Assembly (NCBI GenBank): GCA_004556565.1
Contig: SFGN01000029.1
Coordinates: 1 to 56,374, forward strand
Direction: 5' to 3'
Length of the DNA stretch: 56,374 nucleotides
Source: Lachnospiraceae bacterium
GTDB lineage: Bacteria > Bacillota_A > Clostridia > Lachnospirales > Lachnospiraceae
Shown: positions 26,313-34,701 of the stretch, one piece after another
Position numbering within the stretch: position 1 is the stretch's first letter
Layout: each line of letters starts with the position of its first letter
Made by a program: the position numbers and the translations under genes
Notes under the pieces: model-generated
What the model saw: the letters and a program-made list of their open reading frames with translations, nothing else
What the model was told of the DNA's origin: nothing
Database searches by the model: none

Positions 26313-26385
26313 CGCTGCTCTCACCTCAGTCTTGTAAAGAGTATCAAAAAAGGTCCACCGGATCTTTTTTCATATGCATGGCAAC

Positions 26386-26416
26386 GAAAAGACAGCCGCC
26401 TTCATGGGAGCTGTCC
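26386..26416 (-). terminator. Terminator of the amino acid ABC transporter operon
   Basis: On the minus strand GGACAGC pairs with GCTGTC around a loop that can itself pair, followed by TTTTCG. It lies 20 bases after the stop of the ATP-binding gene. Confidence 0.75.
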
Positions 26417-26435
26417 TTCGTATAAGTTACTATTT

Positions 26436-27266
26436 TTATAAAATCTTTGATAAAAATTCCTGTAACCTCGGCTCCTTCGGATGATTAAAAAATTCCTCAG
26501 GAGGTGCTTCTTCTTTTATCTGTCCCTCATCCATAAAAATCACACGGGAGGCAACCTCGCGCGCAAATCCCATCTCATGTGTGACAACAACCATTGTCAT
26601 GCCTTCACGAGCAAGGCTTTTCATCAGATCCAGTACCTCGCCTACCATCTCCGGGTCGAGTGCGGAGGTCGGCTCGTCAAACAAAATCACGTCAGGGTTC
26701 ATGGCCAGGGCACGTATAATGGCAACTCTCTGTTTCTGTCCTCCGGATAACGTTGACGGATATGAGTCTGCCTTATCCTCAAGTCCGATTCGTTTTAACA
26801 GGGAATACGCCTGCTCCTGCGCTTCTTTTTTAATCTGATCCTTTGTCACTGTGACAGGAATCGACTCTTCTTTTTTTGTACTGCCCCTGAAAATATTCTT
26901 TACACGAATTGAAAAATTCTTTCTTTTAATCTTTTTCAGATCCTGACATCTTACATATACAGGAGCCATCATGATATTCTGAAGGACCGTCTTATTGTTA
27001 AACAGATTAAAATGCTGGAACACCATGCCCATGTAGCGGCGGTGCTGATTGATATCAACATGCATATCTGCGATGTCCACGCCTTTAAAAATAATACTGC
27101 CGCTTGTCGGGTCTTCCATACAGTTCAGACACCGCAGGAAGGTACTCTTTCCGGAGCCGGAAGGACCAAGGACCGCAACAATATCACCCTTGTTGATCGT
27201 GATATTGATTCCTTTGAGGATTTCCTGATCTCCAAAGCTTTTTCTGAGATTAATTACGTCTATCAC
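26436..27266 (-). CDS. Polar amino acid ABC transporter, ATP-binding protein (GlnQ/HisP type)
   Basis: Cytoplasmic ATPase that powers amino acid import. Walker A (GPSGSGKST, about residue 34), Q-loop, ABC signature (LSGGQKQR), Walker B (ILFDEPTSALD) and the switch His (VVVTHEMG) are all present, so it should be active. At 276 residues it is about 30 longer than usual: a basic stretch rich in Lys and Arg is inserted after MMAPVYVR, between the Q-loop and the signature. It overlaps the end of the permease gene by 17 bases, so the genes are coupled, and it is last in the operon. Confidence 0.95.
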   Translation of the reverse strand: MIDVINLRKSFGDQEILKGINITINKGDIVAVLGPSGSGKSTFLRCLNCMEDPTSGSIIFKGVDIADMHVDINQHRRYMGMVFQHFNLFNNKTVLQNIMMAPVYVRCQDLKKIKRKNFSIRVKNIFRGSTKKEESIPVTVTKDQIKKEAQEQAYSLLKRIGLEDKADSYPSTLSGGQKQRVAIIRALAMNPDVILFDEPTSALDPEMVGEVLDLMKSLAREGMTMVVVTHEMGFAREVASRVIFMDEGQIKEEAPPEEFFNHPKEPRLQEFLSKIL

Positions 27267-27960
27267 TCTTCTTCAGGCTCCTTTCCATTAATTTGATAAG
27301 CAGGGAAATAATCAGCACAAGTACAATATAAATCAATGCCATTACCAGGTAAGGCACCATGAACTCGTAACTGTTGCTTCCGATATAATTAAATGCCATA
27401 TAAAGGTCCGTAGCTCCTACGAAGCTGACTACCGATGTCTCTTTGATAAGCGTGATGAATTCATTTCCCAGAGTCGGAAGAATATTCTTCACAGCCTGAG
27501 GAATTACGATTCTGCACATACTGGCCCCAAAGCCAAGTCCCACGGCCCTTCCGGCTTCCATCTGCCCCGGATCGACCGACTGGATTCCGCTTCGCATAAT
27601 CTCAGAAATGTATGCGCCGCTGTTCAGGCCGAATACCAGCATGGCGACCTGTACTCCGGTAATTCTCCAGCCGATGACAGGCAGGAGGACATAATAAAAG
27701 ACAAGCAGCTGGACAACCATAGGAGTCCCCCTGAACAAGGCTACATAAAAGCTGCAGATGCTGTTGAGTATCCTTGGCAGAAGCTTATACTTCGGCAGGA
27801 CACGTACTGTTGCAATAATCGTTCCTATCAGGATTCCTATAATCAATCCGGTGACTGCAATCATCAAAGTATGCCGAAGCCCTTCCATGACTTTTACATA
27901 GCCGTTCTGATTCCAAAAAATATCGATGAATTTATTTACTTTCTGATCAAAATTGCCCAT
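27250..27960 (-). CDS. Polar amino acid ABC transporter, permease
   Basis: A 236-residue membrane protein with five or six hydrophobic helices and the HisM/GlnP family start (MEGLRHTLMIAVTGLIIG, near residue 25). The EAA loop that docks on the ATPase is seen as EAGRAVGLGFGASMCRIVIPQA. It should form the homodimeric membrane channel of the importer, with the ATPase at 26436 and the binding protein at 28196. A 235-base spacer without a recognisable gene separates it from the binding protein. Confidence 0.95.
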   Translation of the reverse strand: MGNFDQKVNKFIDIFWNQNGYVKVMEGLRHTLMIAVTGLIIGILIGTIIATVRVLPKYKLLPRILNSICSFYVALFRGTPMVVQLLVFYYVLLPVIGWRITGVQVAMLVFGLNSGAYISEIMRSGIQSVDPGQMEAGRAVGLGFGASMCRIVIPQAVKNILPTLGNEFITLIKETSVVSFVGATDLYMAFNYIGSNSYEFMVPYLVMALIYIVLVLIISLLIKLMERSLKKSDRRN

Positions 27961-28195
27961 AGCTCCCTCTTTCCAAAAGAAGGAAAATGCAGATGATACA
28001 CATCTGTATTCTCCTTCCTGCCAAATCCGTTTCTTTCATCCTGTGCATCCTGCGTATTATTTACACGCATCTTTTATGCATCTTCATACATCGTCCTCAC
28101 ATTTTTATGCGTCCGTATGTATTCTTCATATATCCGTTTCTGCATTGCCGCATTTTCCATACCGATGCGGCAGCCCCGGCTTCTATGAAACAGGA

Positions 28196-29059
28196 TTACT
28201 GCATCTCGTTGATTGCTGTTGTTATAGAATCTGCCGGTGCAGCATCAATGATAACATATTTGATATTTCCATTCAGCATATCCTGTACAGCCAGAGAACC
28301 ATTCTTGTAAGTTACACATTTTGCCGGGAGACCGTCAAATCCCCAGTCTTCATCACCTTCTACAAAATACTGGCCGGTCGTTCCTGCCTGCACGCCGATC
28401 GTATCTGCGTCAGTCAATTCTGCCAGCTTAGCTGTTACTTCATCTGCATCCTTGCAGTCGTCAAAAGTACTGTCATCGCTTCGTACGATCAGTCTCTGGG
28501 ACGCTTCATAGTAAGGCTCTGTAAATGTCACATATTCTTTTCTCTCTTCGTTGATTGTAAGTCCGGCCATCGCGATATCACATTTCTGCTGTCCTACAGA
28601 AAGGCAGACAGCATCAAAATCCATATTCTGGATAACAAGTTCCTTGTCAAGTTCTTCTGCAAGAAGCGCCGCAATCTCCATATCAATTCCATAGTAGGAA
28701 TCACCCTTTGTATATTCAAACGGCTCGAAGGCTGCGTTTGTGGCAACTACAAGCTGATCTTTGGACGCATCCAGTTCTGCAGACGCTACTGCTTCCGGCT
28801 CACCGCCTCCGAAATACTTCTCACAGATCTCATCCAGAGTACCGTCCTCTTTGATACGATTTACGAATTCATTGACTTGGTCAATCAGCTCCGGCTGAGT
28901 CTTATCTACACCGAATGCATACTGCTCGCTGGTAAGATCGTACTCAATCACCTTAGCGGTCACTGCCTCCTTATCGGTCTCTTTATTGCTGTTTCCGCAG
29001 GCTGCAAGAGAAACAACACAAAGCACCGCCAACGCAAGGCTTAATACTTTCTTCTTCAT
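28196..29059 (-). CDS. Polar amino acid ABC transporter, substrate-binding lipoprotein, apparently circularly permuted
   Basis: Captures amino acids outside the membrane and hands them to the permease at 27250. The start at 29059 follows AAGGAGG and gives a lipoprotein signal with the lipobox LAAC (Cys21). The normal SBP3 domain begins only near residue 100 (DQLVVATNAAFEPFEY) and stops at APADSITTAINEMQ, just before the segment that ends such proteins. That missing segment (EQYAFGVDKTQPELI to DEICEKYF, residues 46-83) is at the N-terminus. Joining ends this way keeps the fold if the two termini are close. First gene of the operon. Confidence 0.9.
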   Translation of the reverse strand: MKKKVLSLALAVLCVVSLAACGNSNKETDKEAVTAKVIEYDLTSEQYAFGVDKTQPELIDQVNEFVNRIKEDGTLDEICEKYFGGGEPEAVASAELDASKDQLVVATNAAFEPFEYTKGDSYYGIDMEIAALLAEELDKELVIQNMDFDAVCLSVGQQKCDIAMAGLTINEERKEYVTFTEPYYEASQRLIVRSDDSTFDDCKDADEVTAKLAELTDADTIGVQAGTTGQYFVEGDEDWGFDGLPAKCVTYKNGSLAVQDMLNGNIKYVIIDAAPADSITTAINEMQ

Positions 29060-29118
29060 TTTAGAATCCTCCTTGATATTGAATAGAAAACTATGCATAT
29101 TAATACACGTATTTCTAT

Positions 29119-29146
29119 ATATTAGCACGTTTTCTGCAAAATACAA
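29119..29146 (-). promoter_or_regulatory. Candidate promoter of the amino acid ABC operon
   Basis: On the minus strand TTGTAT and TAATAT are 16 bases apart, about 60 bases before the binding-protein start. The region is very AT-rich, so the match could be chance. Confidence 0.45.
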
Positions 29147-29187
29147 GTAATTTTTAAAAATTAAATTGTATTTTTATTAAAAACAGA

Positions 29188-30024
29188 TTATGCAAAAAGG
29201 GCGGAAAGACCGAAGTAAAGCAGCACGATCACACCAAGTACGATCCGGTAGTAACCAAACACCTTGAAATCGTGATTTTTGATATACTGCATCAGGAATT
29301 TAATCGCCGCAATAGACACACCGAAGGATACCACACTTCCCAGGATCAGCAGACACATTTCCATGAAAGAAATCCCCGCGCCTTCCATGAAGAACTTCAC
29401 AACCTTCAGCAGGCTTGCGCCGAACATGACCGGTATCCCCAGGAAAAATGTGAACTCGGCAGCAACTGACCTGGATGCACCGATCAGAAGACCTCCCAGG
29501 ATCGTTGCGCCCGACCTGGAGGTTCCCGGAATCAATGCCAGAACCTGGAAAACACCGATCATCAAGGCCATCTTCACTGTAAGTTTTCCCAGCTTTGCAA
29601 CCTTAGGCTCAACACCCTCATTCCTTTTCTCAATAACGATAAATAAAATTCCGTAAAGGATCAGCATTGCAGACACAACATACGCATTCATAAAATGCTC
29701 ATCGATAAAGTCATCAAATAACAGACCGATAATCATTGCAGGAATCGTCGCCACAATTACTTTGATCCAGAGCCTTATGGTAGCCTTCTTCTGCCTTTCA
29801 TTCTTACGCGGCGAAAATGGATTCAATTTATGAAAATAAATTACAACTACTGCCATGATCGCTCCAAGCTGTATAACAACATTAAACATCTCGATAAATG
29901 CCGGGCTGAGCTCCAGTTTAATAAATTCTTCTGCCAGGATCAGATGTCCCGTGCTGCTGATCGGGAGCCACTCGGTGATTCCCTCAATAATACCCAATAA
30001 AATTACTTTTAATGCTTCTAACAT
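29188..30024 (-). CDS. uppP: Undecaprenyl-diphosphate phosphatase
   Basis: Membrane enzyme that recycles undecaprenyl pyrophosphate to the monophosphate carrier used for peptidoglycan and other wall polymers; overproduction gives bacitracin resistance. The 278-residue sequence carries the two BacA/UppP signature stretches: the N-terminal GIIEGITEWLPISSTGHL and the later PGTSRSGATI, and has seven or eight hydrophobic helices. The start overlaps closely with the stop of the broken HAD gene upstream (one base apart, with the ribosome binding site inside it), so the two are or were one operon. Confidence 0.97.
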   Translation of the reverse strand: MLEALKVILLGIIEGITEWLPISSTGHLILAEEFIKLELSPAFIEMFNVVIQLGAIMAVVVIYFHKLNPFSPRKNERQKKATIRLWIKVIVATIPAMIIGLLFDDFIDEHFMNAYVVSAMLILYGILFIVIEKRNEGVEPKVAKLGKLTVKMALMIGVFQVLALIPGTSRSGATILGGLLIGASRSVAAEFTFFLGIPVMFGASLLKVVKFFMEGAGISFMEMCLLILGSVVSFGVSIAAIKFLMQYIKNHDFKVFGYYRIVLGVIVLLYFGLSALFA

Positions 30025-30025
30025 A

Positions 30026-30779
30026 TCATTCTCCTCTCAGTGCAAAAATTTCGATTGCTTTTGCTGCGCCTTCTTCGTCATTCGTTCCTGTAACATAATC
30101 TGCCGCCGCTTTTACTTCATCCCCGGCATTTGCCATCGCCACACCGAAACCGGCTTTTTTCAGCATTGCAATATCATTGTCTCCGTCTCCGACTGCCATG
30201 ATTTCTTCTCTTTGTATGCCAAGCAGTTTCCCAAGCTCAGTCAGACCGCTTCCTTTATCAACCCCCGCCGCATTCACTTCGATATTATATCCGTGCCTGT
30301 ATTTTATCCATAGGTCTGTTTTCACGCCGCATGACCTCCCGGATGTCCGGAACTGCGATTCTTGAGCTCAGCACATATCCCCACATATAAGGATTGTGAT
30401 GATATCTTCCGATATCTGCCAGTTTATCACTGTCAGCATATCCCTGTCCGTCGAAATAAACCTCTTGTAGCGTATCATATTTTCTGAAGATTTCCAATGT
30501 CTTTTTTGCACTTTCCATCGGAAGAAGCCTTTCTGACAGCACTTTCCCGGTAAGTGTATCCACAACTCTTGCCCCGTTTGCAGTCACGGCATAACGCATG
30601 CCCGGAAAATTCCTTAGTTCTTCAGGAATTCCGGTATAAGGCCTCCCTGTTGCCACAAGGACGGTAATTCCCCGGCTGATTGCTTTCTTCAGAATTTCCC
30701 TGGTATACAGCGGCAGTTCTTTTCTGGAGTTAAGCAGTGTTCCGTCCAAATCCAGCCCTATCATTCTTATCTGGTGCAT
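30026..30779 (-). pseudogene. Cof-type HAD phosphatase, disrupted by an internal deletion and frameshift
   Basis: The N-terminal part (30285-30779, 164 codons) has the DLDGTLLNS motif I of haloacid dehalogenase-type phosphatases and the cap region. The C-terminal part (30026-30325, different frame) has GYNIEVN, the conserved Lys of GVDKGSGL and GDGDNDIAML. In relatives the two parts are separated by several dozen codons; here PMDKIQ is directly followed, in a shifted frame, by HGYNIEVN, so a segment near 30285-30310 has been lost. The first frame ends three codons later. The product is probably non-functional. It lies one base before uppP. Confidence 0.85.
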
Positions 30780-30918
30780 AATTTTTGTTCCTTTTCGTAT
30801 AAAATTAATTTTCAGGTATCAACCGCAGATCATTGCCGTATAACACCCGAATTATTCATGTTACTGTTCACACCCAAACTTATTTATAAAACTTTTTTAT
30901 AACTTATTCTATCAAAAA

Positions 30919-30947
30919 TTGATTAATAACGCAATTTATAGTATAAT
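30919..30947 (+). promoter_or_regulatory. Promoter of the SleB-type hydrolase gene
   Basis: TTGATT and a consensus TATAAT are separated by 17 bases, 35 bases before the start at 30982. Vegetative sigma-A spacing; no sporulation-type -10 is evident. Confidence 0.7.
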
Positions 30948-30981
30948 GATATAGCAAATCTTTTACGAAAGGACTGTTTTT

Positions 30982-32133
30982 ATGAAAATGGATTCAAAAC
31001 GCTGGCTGAAGAAGGGCACAGCCCTGGTTTGCAGCCTTGCAGTGGTATTTTCATCTTCCTTTGTATATGCCGATGACATTTCCAGCCTCGAAGAAAAAAC
31101 TTCGGATCTGGAAAACGAGCTGAAACAGATTAATCAGGACATGCTTAATCTCAGTGAAGAAATTTCTGCAACAGAGATGCAGATAGAGCTCACCAACAGT
31201 GAAATCCGCCGTACTCAGAGTTTTCTGGAAGAAGCTAGAGCTGAAGAAAACCAGCAGTACGAAGACATGAAGATTCGCATCAAATATATGTATGAGACAG
31301 GAAATGCCACCTTACTGGAAATGCTGTTTTCAGCAGAAAATATGACTGACTTTTTAAACAAAGCTGATTTTATTCAAAATGTCAGTGAATATGACCGCAG
31401 CATGCTGGATGAACTGCGTGAAACCCGTGAAGAGATCGCTTCTCAGGAGGAAAATCTGCAGCAAGGTAAAGAATCTCTTTTGAAGCTGGAAGAAGAACTG
31501 AATGAGCAGCAAAAATCTCTGGAGGAAAAGGCAAAAGCGACTTCTACTGATCTGGCAAATTTCACTGCCCAGCTCGAACAGCTTAAAAAGGAAGAGGAAG
31601 AGCGGCTTGCCGAGGAAGCCCGCAAAGCTGCAGAAGAACAATACCGTAAGAACAACTCGCAAAATCCCGTCACAGACGGAACAGTTATACGGACTGATGA
31701 TACCTTAAGTGTCAGCAGCGATGACCTTATTGTTCTGGCAGCAATCATTCAATGCGAAGCATACCATGAATACAATTATATGCTTGCAGTTGCAACGGTC
31801 ATTATGAACCGTGTGGAAAGCCCGCGCTTTCCAAATACTATACCCGAAGTTGTGTATGCTCCAGGGCAGTTCGCACCCACATGGCTTGGTTCAATGGAAA
31901 AGGCTCTTCAAAAAGGTCCTACCGATTTAGCATATCAGGTTGCACAGGATGCTTTAAACGGAGCAAGGCTTGCTGAAGTATCCGATTGTTATTATTTTCT
32001 CGCCGAATCAGAAGATGTGCAGGGTGTGAACGTCGGTGGTAATGTGTTCTTTGCCGTCTGGCCAACCTACAGTGCTAAAAGCGTAAATACAAGTACTTCC
32101 GCATCTGCCGAAACCGAAAATAATAATCAATGA
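30982..32133 (+). CDS. Secreted coiled-coil cell wall hydrolase with SleB-type domain
   Basis: A 383-residue exported protein with a signal peptide (about 1-31, cut after FVYA), a long coiled coil (about 34-225, rich in Glu, Lys and Leu, like the regulatory part of CwlO/PcsB-type hydrolases) and a C-terminal SleB/Hydrolase_2 domain. The domain starts near residue 250 (IVLAAIIQCEAYHEYNYM, with the Glu expected at the active site) and keeps NRVESPRFPNTIPEVVY. SleB-type enzymes cleave peptidoglycan glycan strands, often cortex in germination; the coiled coil and vegetative promoter suggest a role in growth or division here. AAAGGA lies nine bases before the ATG. It is transcribed alone, convergent with the ribosomal cluster. 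Confidence 0.88.
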   Translation: MKMDSKRWLKKGTALVCSLAVVFSSSFVYADDISSLEEKTSDLENELKQINQDMLNLSEEISATEMQIELTNSEIRRTQSFLEEARAEENQQYEDMKIRIKYMYETGNATLLEMLFSAENMTDFLNKADFIQNVSEYDRSMLDELRETREEIASQEENLQQGKESLLKLEEELNEQQKSLEEKAKATSTDLANFTAQLEQLKKEEEERLAEEARKAAEEQYRKNNSQNPVTDGTVIRTDDTLSVSSDDLIVLAAIIQCEAYHEYNYMLAVATVIMNRVESPRFPNTIPEVVYAPGQFAPTWLGSMEKALQKGPTDLAYQVAQDALNGARLAEVSDCYYFLAESEDVQGVNVGGNVFFAVWPTYSAKSVNTSTSASAETENNNQ

Positions 32134-32205
32134 CAATACTTATAGAACGGAGGAAGAAAAACTGTAGCTGATCAGTAACAACACAAAATAAAGAATTTTA
32201 CATAC

Positions 32206-32234
32206 AAAAAAAAGCTGCCACGGCAGCTTTTTTT
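32206..32234. terminator. Bidirectional terminator between the wall hydrolase and rplQ
   Basis: A run of A, the stem GCTGCC with GGCAGC, and a run of T. It is symmetric, so it can end the plus-strand hydrolase transcript and the minus-strand ribosomal transcript. Confidence 0.85.
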
Positions 32235-32250
32235 GTTTTCTCATAATCAT

Positions 32251-32280
32251 AACAGGCAGGAGCTGAAACTCCTGCCTGTT
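32251..32280. repeat. Strong inverted repeat after rplQ
   Basis: AACAGGCAGGAG pairs perfectly with CTCCTGCCTGTT, with a six-base loop. It has no T run of its own but sits between rplQ and the bidirectional terminator; it may pause the polymerase or protect the 3' end of the ribosomal mRNA. Confidence 0.75.
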
Positions 32281-32305
32281 ATACTTTTATATATTTTCGC
32301 TTTTA

Positions 32306-32842
32306 TTATACGAGTTCGATCAGCACTTCCATAGCTGCATCACCTTTACGCTGTCCGATTTTAACGATTCTTGTATAACCGCCGTTACGTCCTTCATACT
32401 TCGGTGCGATTTCCTCAAAAAGCTTTGCAACGATATCGATTTTTTTAGTATTTTTCTTCCTTCCGGCTGCTTCCTTCGGAACATCTGTTGCACTGTAAAG
32501 AACTTTTAACATTTCTCTTCTTGCATGAAGTCTGCTCGGCATATCTTTCTTGATTGTCTTCTCAACTTCATCGTATACAGTAACCTTCTTGCCGTCAACT
32601 ACTTCTTTAACTCTCTTGCCGTCTTTGTCCTTGCGGGCAACTTTCGCCTTAACAGTTACGGACTCATAGTTGTCTTTTTCTTTTACTGCCATAGCAATAA
32701 GTCCTTCAGCAACTTTGCGGATTTCTTTTGCTTTAGCTTCTGTTGTAACGATTTTTCCATTAACGAGAAGTGATGTTACCTGTCCTCTGATCAGTGCTTT
32801 TCTCTGGCTAGATGTTCTGCCAAGTTTTCTATATTTTGCCAT
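32306..32842 (-). CDS. rplQ: 50S ribosomal protein L17
   Basis: Large-subunit protein at the exit-tunnel side of the ribosome. The N-terminal MAKYRKLGRTSSQRKALIRG and the end GGYTRIVKIGQRKGDAAMEVLIELV are characteristic. At 178 residues it is about 50 longer than E. coli L17 (127), because a charged stretch (about residues 65-120, including VKEVVDGKKVTVYDEVEKT) is inserted in the middle. It is the last gene of the alpha part of the cluster, after an unusually long 209-base spacer behind rpoA. Confidence 0.97.
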   Translation of the reverse strand: MAKYRKLGRTSSQRKALIRGQVTSLLVNGKIVTTEAKAKEIRKVAEGLIAMAVKEKDNYESVTVKAKVARKDKDGKRVKEVVDGKKVTVYDEVEKTIKKDMPSRLHARREMLKVLYSATDVPKEAAGRKKNTKKIDIVAKLFEEIAPKYEGRNGGYTRIVKIGQRKGDAAMEVLIELV

Positions 32843-33051
32843 TATTCTGTTCCTCCATTATTATTTCCTGCGACACATACTGTATCAGCAGGTATGACAT
32901 TTGGTTATGCATCTTCGGGCTTATTAATCAAATGCTTCCGCCATGCTCTTCGGGCTTACCGGCGGAATATTCAACGATTAAGCCGGGGCAGGCTTATGCC
33001 CGCCTCAGGCCGCGGATTGAACAGGGAGTTCATCTCGCAGCGTTCAGGTTC
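32843..33051 (-). other. Structured 209-base spacer between rpoA and rplQ
   Basis: Usual spacers in this cluster are under 60 bases. This one contains a hairpin (TTCCGCC with GGCGGAA, about 32935-32968), a second inverted repeat around GGGGCAGGCTTATGCCC, and two copies of a word close to GCCCGAAGAnG on the minus strand. No open frame of note is found. It may hold a regulatory RNA or a small repeat element. Confidence 0.5.
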
Positions 33052-34011
33052 TTATTCATCACCTGAGTTCAGCTCCAGATTGAGCTCTTTTAATTTTGCA
33101 AGTACTTCTTCCAGAGACTTACGTCCCAGGTTACGCACTTTCATCATATCTTCCGGTGTCTTATTTGTCAGTTCCTCAACAGTGTTGATTCCCGCTCTCT
33201 TCAGACAGTTGTATGAACGTACAGAAAGCTCAAGTTCATCAATGCTCATTTCAAGAACCTTTTCTTTCTCATCGTCCTCTTTTTCAATCATAACTTCTGC
33301 ATTTACAGCCACCTCAGACAGGTCGATGAACAATTTCAAATGCTCACTGAGTACCTTTGCCGCAAGGCTTACCGCCTCGTCCGGAAGCAACGTACCCTTT
33401 GTCCATACATCCAGTGTCAGCTTATCGTAATCAGTAATCTGACCGACACGTGTATTCTGAACCGTCAGGTTCACACGTTCAACCGGTGTATAAATAGAAT
33501 CAATAGGGATAACACCTATAGCCATGTCATCAGTCTTGTTCTTGTCTGCGCTTACATATCCTCTTCCCTTTGTGATGGTGAGTTCCATGTAAAGCCTGCT
33601 GTCTTTTCCGCCGCTTAATGTAGCGATAACCTGCTCCGGATTCATGATTTCAATATCAGAGTCCGCCTGAATGTCAGCACCTGTTACGACGCCTTCTCCT
33701 TCAAATTCGATATATGCGGTTTTCACTTCGTCTGATTCAGATGTATTTTTGATTGCCAGTGACTTGAGGTTCATGATAATCTCTGTTACATCTTCTTTTA
33801 CACCCGGGATGGAGCTGAATTCGTGGAGCACTCCGTCAATCTTCACAGAACTGATTGCAGCTCCCGGAAGAGAAGAAAGCATAATTCTTCTCAGGGAATT
33901 GCCCAGTGTGGTTCCGTACCCTCTTTCAAGAGGCTCTACAACAAATCTTCCATATTTCTTATCTTCTGAAATTTCAGTAATTTCAATATTAGGTTTATTA
34001 AAATCAAACAC
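33052..34011 (-). CDS. rpoA: DNA-directed RNA polymerase alpha subunit
   Basis: Nucleates polymerase assembly and binds upstream promoter DNA and activators. The N-terminal domain (about 1-230) has the conserved LGNSLRRIMLSSLPGAA dimer-interface segment and a central beta region. The C-terminal domain (about 245-319) shows the HhH-like fold signature RSYNCLKRAGINTVEELT and RNLGRKSLEEVL. Length of 319 residues is standard. It sits between rpsD and rplQ as in other Firmicutes. Confidence 0.98.
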   Translation of the reverse strand: MFDFNKPNIEITEISEDKKYGRFVVEPLERGYGTTLGNSLRRIMLSSLPGAAISSVKIDGVLHEFSSIPGVKEDVTEIIMNLKSLAIKNTSESDEVKTAYIEFEGEGVVTGADIQADSDIEIMNPEQVIATLSGGKDSRLYMELTITKGRGYVSADKNKTDDMAIGVIPIDSIYTPVERVNLTVQNTRVGQITDYDKLTLDVWTKGTLLPDEAVSLAAKVLSEHLKLFIDLSEVAVNAEVMIEKEDDEKEKVLEMSIDELELSVRSYNCLKRAGINTVEELTNKTPEDMMKVRNLGRKSLEEVLAKLKELNLELNSGDE

Positions 34012-34071
34012 TACACAGACCCTCCTTATGGGTTAAAAAATGTTGAGGGGGTACGATGTTAAGCCCAGCTA

Positions 34072-34665
34072 TTATTTTGAATACAACTCGACAATCAACA
34101 TCTCATCTACAGGAACATCGATTGCTTCTCTCTTCGGAAGTTCCTTTACTGTACCTTTCAGGTTCTCAGCGTCTACTTCCAGCCAGTCCGGAATCAGGTT
34201 TCCGCCTGTAACTTCCAGAATATCTTTGTATCTCTGGCATCCTTTATGCTTCTCTTTTATTTCGATAACATCCCCTGCTTTAACAAGGTAAGAAGGAATG
34301 TTAACCTGCTTGCCGTTAACGAGAACATGTTTGTGATCAACGATCTGTCTTGCTTCTTTTCTTGTTCTTGCAAATCCCATACGGAACATTACATTGTCCA
34401 GTCTGGATTCGAGGATAACCATCAGGTTCTCACCTGTCATGCCTTCCTGCTGTTTTGCCTTTTCAAAATAATTTCTGAAAGGTTTTTCCAATACGCCATA
34501 AATGAATTTTGCTTTCTGTTTTTCACGAAGCTGAAGACCATACTCGCTCATCTTTCTGTTGGCTCTTTTCAACTGTCTGTTGGACTTTTTGCTGATTCCC
34601 AAATAAATCGGGTCCATTCCTAATGAACGACATCTTTTTAGAACAGGCACTCTGTTTACTGCCAT
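34072..34665 (-). CDS. rpsD: 30S ribosomal protein S4
   Basis: Early-assembling small-subunit protein that helps start 16S rRNA folding; in Bacillus it also represses its own mRNA. The S4 RNA-binding domain covers about residues 88-150 (LESRLDNVMFRMGFARTRKEARQ and the loop VLVNGKQVNIPSYLV). There is no N-terminal zinc-finger cysteine cluster, so this is the zinc-free form. It is 197 residues, typical for Firmicutes, and lies 36 bases after rpsK. Confidence 0.97.
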   Translation of the reverse strand: MAVNRVPVLKRCRSLGMDPIYLGISKKSNRQLKRANRKMSEYGLQLREKQKAKFIYGVLEKPFRNYFEKAKQQEGMTGENLMVILESRLDNVMFRMGFARTRKEARQIVDHKHVLVNGKQVNIPSYLVKAGDVIEIKEKHKGCQRYKDILEVTGGNLIPDWLEVDAENLKGTVKELPKREAIDVPVDEMLIVELYSK

Positions 34666-34701
34666 TTTCGTTTCCTCCTATAATTAATTATGGATCTATA
34701 A

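Noticed and set aside
27953..29044. A 363-codon plus-strand open frame opposite the amino acid binding protein
   Set aside because: Its sequence is rich in Cys, His and Ser with no domain I know and no ribosome binding site; it is the antisense frame of the real lipoprotein gene.
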